From JBBKWJ01 sp037968895 (GTDB lineage Bacteria; Actinomycetota; Acidimicrobiia; Acidimicrobiales; SZUA-35): a stretch of 56,961 nt of DNA. This document shows, in pieces, positions 54,532-56,961 of this stretch (the first letter of the stretch is position 1; every line of letters begins with the position of its first letter). The notes under the pieces are model-generated. The model searched no databases. It was not told where the DNA came from and saw nothing but the letters and a program-made list of their open reading frames with translations. Where the stretch lies: assembly GCA_037968895.1 (NCBI GenBank), contig JBBKWJ010000088.1, forward strand, positions 1 through 56,961, written 5' to 3'. The position numbers and the translations under genes were made by a program.

Positions 54532-55344
54532 GTGCCAAACGACAAGCGTCAACGCCAAAAAGAAAACCGCAATAAGAAGCTCGAAGCGCAACGAAAAGTG
54601 GAGACCCGAGACAATCTGCGTCAGCGGATCCTCGTCGGCCTCGCTTTCGGAGCCGTCGCCGCCATCGCCGTCTTCCTTCTCTCTCGTGGAGGTGACGACC
54701 CAGACACCACAACCGCAGCCTTCGGCGACCAGACTGATGTCAGCGTCGTGGCGACAACCACAACCGCTCCGCCTGTACCGGTGAGCGACATCGAGTGCCC
54801 TGCCGCCGACGGTTCGTCAGAGCAAATCCTGGCGTTCGACGCGGCTCCCCCGATGTGTATCGACGTCGCGAAGACCTATACCGCCGAGATGGTGACGAAC
54901 CAGGGGACGATCACGATCGAACTCGATGCAACGAAGGCGCCGAACACGGTGAACAACTTCGTGTTCCTGTCTCGTTACCATTTCTACGACGGCTCGACGT
55001 TCCATCGGGTCATCAGTGATTTCATGATCCAGGGCGGCGACGCGGTCGGCGAACCTCGTGGCACCGGTAACCCCGGTTACCAGTTCAATGACGAACTGCC
55101 GGCCGAGGGCGACTATGAAATCGGCTCGATCGCGATGGCGAACAGCGGTTCAAACACTCAGGGCAGCCAGTTCTTCATTGTCACCGGCGATTCTGGCGTC
55201 AACCTTCAGCCGGCGTACACGCTCTTCGGCAAGGTCACTGACGGTATGGATGCCGTCGACGCGATCGAGGCAACCGAAGTTAACGAGTCGGACGCACCCC
55301 TCAGCGACGTGATCATTGAGTCGGTCACCATCACCGAAAGCTAA
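54532..55344 (+). CDS. Membrane-anchored cyclophilin-type peptidyl-prolyl isomerase
   Basis: A 270-residue protein that speeds proline isomerisation during folding. A basic cytoplasmic N terminus (DKRQRQKENRNKK) precedes one membrane helix (ILVGLAFGAVAAIAVFLL), a Thr-rich linker, and an extracytoplasmic cyclophilin domain (about 115-268): YHFYDGSTFHRVISDFMIQGGD, GSIAMANSGSNTQGSQFFIV and FGKVTDGMDAVDAIE. The catalytic Arg in FHRV and the Gln/Phe pair are present. GTG start, divergent from lysC. Confidence 0.92.
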   Translation: MPNDKRQRQKENRNKKLEAQRKVETRDNLRQRILVGLAFGAVAAIAVFLLSRGGDDPDTTTAAFGDQTDVSVVATTTTAPPVPVSDIECPAADGSSEQILAFDAAPPMCIDVAKTYTAEMVTNQGTITIELDATKAPNTVNNFVFLSRYHFYDGSTFHRVISDFMIQGGDAVGEPRGTGNPGYQFNDELPAEGDYEIGSIAMANSGSNTQGSQFFIVTGDSGVNLQPAYTLFGKVTDGMDAVDAIEATEVNESDAPLSDVIIESVTITES

Positions 55345-55350
55345 CGAAAG

Positions 55351-56850
55351 CTATTCAAAGACGAGCGAGCCATCTGCGAGATCTGCATTTGGCAGCTCGT
55401 CTTTGTCGGTCCAGTAGTCCTGTCGGTGTAGCCAGGGCTCACGATCGCCTTGTTTCGGCATGAGGTGCATGCCGCGCATGAGATAACCGGGATTGAAGTT
55501 CTTTGGATCAACCCAGGGTCCGAGTGTCATGTCGCGGTCGGCATCGGTCAGCGTCGGCGTCACGCTCTCCGCCCCATTGGCGTCCATGTGCTTGAGCAAT
55601 CGACACACGAAGTCGCTGATGATGTCGGCTCGGAGCGTCCAGCTGGCCCGGAAGTAGCCGAAGACCCACGCCATGTTGGGAATCCCGGTGAACATAGCCC
55701 CTCTGTAGGTGACCGTTTCGGAGAAGTTCAGTGGCACGCCGTCGATGTTGAAGTCGATGTCGCCGAGGACGTTTAGGTTGAATCCGGTTGCGGTCACGAT
55801 GATGTCGGCTTCGAGCGTTTCGCCCGACTTGAGGAGGATGCCGGTTTCGGTGAACCGATCGATGTCGTCGGTGACGACCGACGCCTTACCGCTCTTGATC
55901 CCTTCAAACAGATCGCCATCTGGCACGAACGCAATGCGCTGCCGCCACGGAAGATACTTCGGCGTGAAGTGAGGGTCGATTGGGTAGTCGGGTCCAAGAT
56001 GTTCCTGGATTGCACCAAGCATTTCGTCTCGAACCATGTCGGGTTCCTCAAAGGCCATCTTGGTGAACTTGGCCTGGTCGAGCAGCGTCTGGCGTCGCAC
56101 GATCTCGTGGATCCACTCTTCCTTAATTTCGAGCTCTCGCAGTATGTCGGCCATCTCGTTCGCGTTGCGCCCCGTCCGGAAGTAGGTGGGTGAGCGCTGC
56201 AACATCGTGATGTGTTTCACATCGTCAGCGAGCGAAGGAATCAGCGTGGCCGCCGTCGCCCCCGAGCCGATGACTACGACGGTCTTGTCAACGTAGTCAA
56301 GATCGTCTGGCCACTTCTGTGGATGGACAATCTGGCCTCCGAAGTCTTCCATGCCGTCCCATGTAGGGGTGTAACCCTCGGAGTGGCGGTAGTACCCCTG
56401 GCACATCCAGAGGAAGTTGGTAGTGAACCGGCGGGGCGAATCGCTCTCGGTGTCGACTGCGTCGATAGTCCACAGCTTGGCTTCGCTTGACCACGTCGCG
56501 GCTTTGATCTCATGGTTGTAATGGATGAACTGGTCGAGCTCGGCCTCATCGATGACGTCGCCCATGTAGGTGAGAATCTCGTGCGCACTTGCGATCGGCG
56601 CATTGACCCAAGGCTTGAAGCGATAGCCGAACGTGTAGAGATCGCTGTCTGAGCGAATGCCGGGGTAGGTGTGGGTGCGCCAGGTTCCACCAAAGTCGCT
56701 CTTGGACTCCAGAACCACAAACGACTTGTCTGGGCACTGTTCACGCATGTGGTACGCGCCGCCGATACCCGAGATGCCGGCACCAACAATGAGCACGTCA
56801 ACGTGAGTGACAACACTCGACGTGGCGGAAAGGGTTGCGGTTTCAGTCAT
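55351..56850 (-). CDS. Flavin-containing (Baeyer-Villiger-type) monooxygenase
   Basis: A 499-residue FAD/NADPH oxygenase. The FAD-binding Rossmann motif is VGAGISGIGGAYHM, the NADPH site VIGSGATAATL, and between them lies the Baeyer-Villiger fingerprint FGGQIVHPQKWP (FxGxxxHxxxW). SKSDFGGTWRTHTYPGIRSDSD is also typical. It probably oxidises a ketone or related hydrophobic compound; substrate unknown. The ATG at 56850 is chosen for its AAGGAG site 7 bases upstream. The last 111 bases of the window hold no identified element. Confidence 0.9.
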   Translation of the reverse strand: MTETATLSATSSVVTHVDVLIVGAGISGIGGAYHMREQCPDKSFVVLESKSDFGGTWRTHTYPGIRSDSDLYTFGYRFKPWVNAPIASAHEILTYMGDVIDEAELDQFIHYNHEIKAATWSSEAKLWTIDAVDTESDSPRRFTTNFLWMCQGYYRHSEGYTPTWDGMEDFGGQIVHPQKWPDDLDYVDKTVVVIGSGATAATLIPSLADDVKHITMLQRSPTYFRTGRNANEMADILRELEIKEEWIHEIVRRQTLLDQAKFTKMAFEEPDMVRDEMLGAIQEHLGPDYPIDPHFTPKYLPWRQRIAFVPDGDLFEGIKSGKASVVTDDIDRFTETGILLKSGETLEADIIVTATGFNLNVLGDIDFNIDGVPLNFSETVTYRGAMFTGIPNMAWVFGYFRASWTLRADIISDFVCRLLKHMDANGAESVTPTLTDADRDMTLGPWVDPKNFNPGYLMRGMHLMPKQGDREPWLHRQDYWTDKDELPNADLADGSLVFE

Positions 56851-56961
56851 AGCCAAACTCCTTGAAATCTCCAAAGAGGTTCCCACTCCTTACCTGCGCA
56901 CACCAAAATGAGGCGGTTAGTAGAAGCGGGCGTCACCGGCGGCAAAGGTGAATACGGTCGG

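Noticed and set aside
1..56961. CRISPR arrays, insertion sequences, integrases or prophage
   Set aside because: No regularly spaced repeats, transposase or integrase motifs were seen, and the three tRNA genes have no adjacent integrase.

Overview
The window is a gene-dense, chromosomal stretch of an actinobacterium with roughly 60% GC, many GTG starts and no mobile elements, CRISPR or rRNA. WhiB, a SigR/RsrA pair, a zincin_2 metalloprotease, a Zn-free TopA with a lysine-rich tail, a GlnR-type regulator, eukaryotic-type glutamine synthetase and a reduced Tad pilus locus all point to Actinobacteria. An Acidimicrobiia (Ilumatobacter-like) origin is my best guess, made from protein character only and not tested by a search.

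Layout. 1-9.8 kb (minus strand): lysS, a phosphatase-like protein, tilS, a metalloprotease with a 43-residue membrane microprotein in front of it, rsrA-sigR, tRNA-Thr, holB, tmk, topA. 9.8-13 kb (minus): nhaA, an RsbW-like ATPase and a domain-swapped photolyase/cryptochrome-like flavoprotein. 13-17 kb: an MrfA/YprA-like helicase behind a perfect SOS box, an MFS exporter and a MazEF-type pair. 17.4-21.3 kb (minus): Tad pilus genes tadZ-A-B-C-flp-tadE. 21.4-25.2 kb: tRNA-Sec (selC), an acyltransferase-SGNH protein, an esterase and a sigma-70 factor. 25.4-30.5 kb: small oxygenase-fold proteins, two unknowns, a coiled-coil M15 peptidase and nadE. 30.6-37.3 kb: a nitrogen cluster (GSII, GSI, GlnR-like regulator, glutamate dehydrogenase) with an acyl-CoA ligase and a CDGSH protein. 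37.4-42 kb: serS, RidA, a compact xanthine-dehydrogenase-like protein, a Tat lipoprotein and an IscA-type protein. 42-45 kb: an ECF sigma/anti-sigma/MscS-like operon facing a second MscS-like gene. 45-49 kb: a degenerate metallo-beta-lactamase-fold protein, fxsA, selA and selB. 49-57 kb: whiB, nfeD, a STAS protein, an orphan receiver, tRNA-Pro, a MazG-like protein, asd, lysC (with an internal beta-subunit start), a cyclophilin and a Baeyer-Villiger-type monooxygenase.

How the parts fit. selC, selA and selB form most of a selenocysteine-insertion system, but neither selD nor a selenoprotein is visible here. The nitrogen genes are arranged so that one regulator sits beside both glutamine synthetases. 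lysC and asd supply the first two steps of the aspartate pathway. The flavoprotein and the SOS-boxed helicase are divergent and make a small DNA-damage/light island.

The strongest cross-window signal is regulatory: 17 protein genes have a TAnnnT hexamer ending 6-8 bases before the start codon and no Shine-Dalgarno sequence, the layout expected of leaderless mRNAs. I used this to choose several start codons and to support two very small genes. No gap between features exceeds 300 bases.
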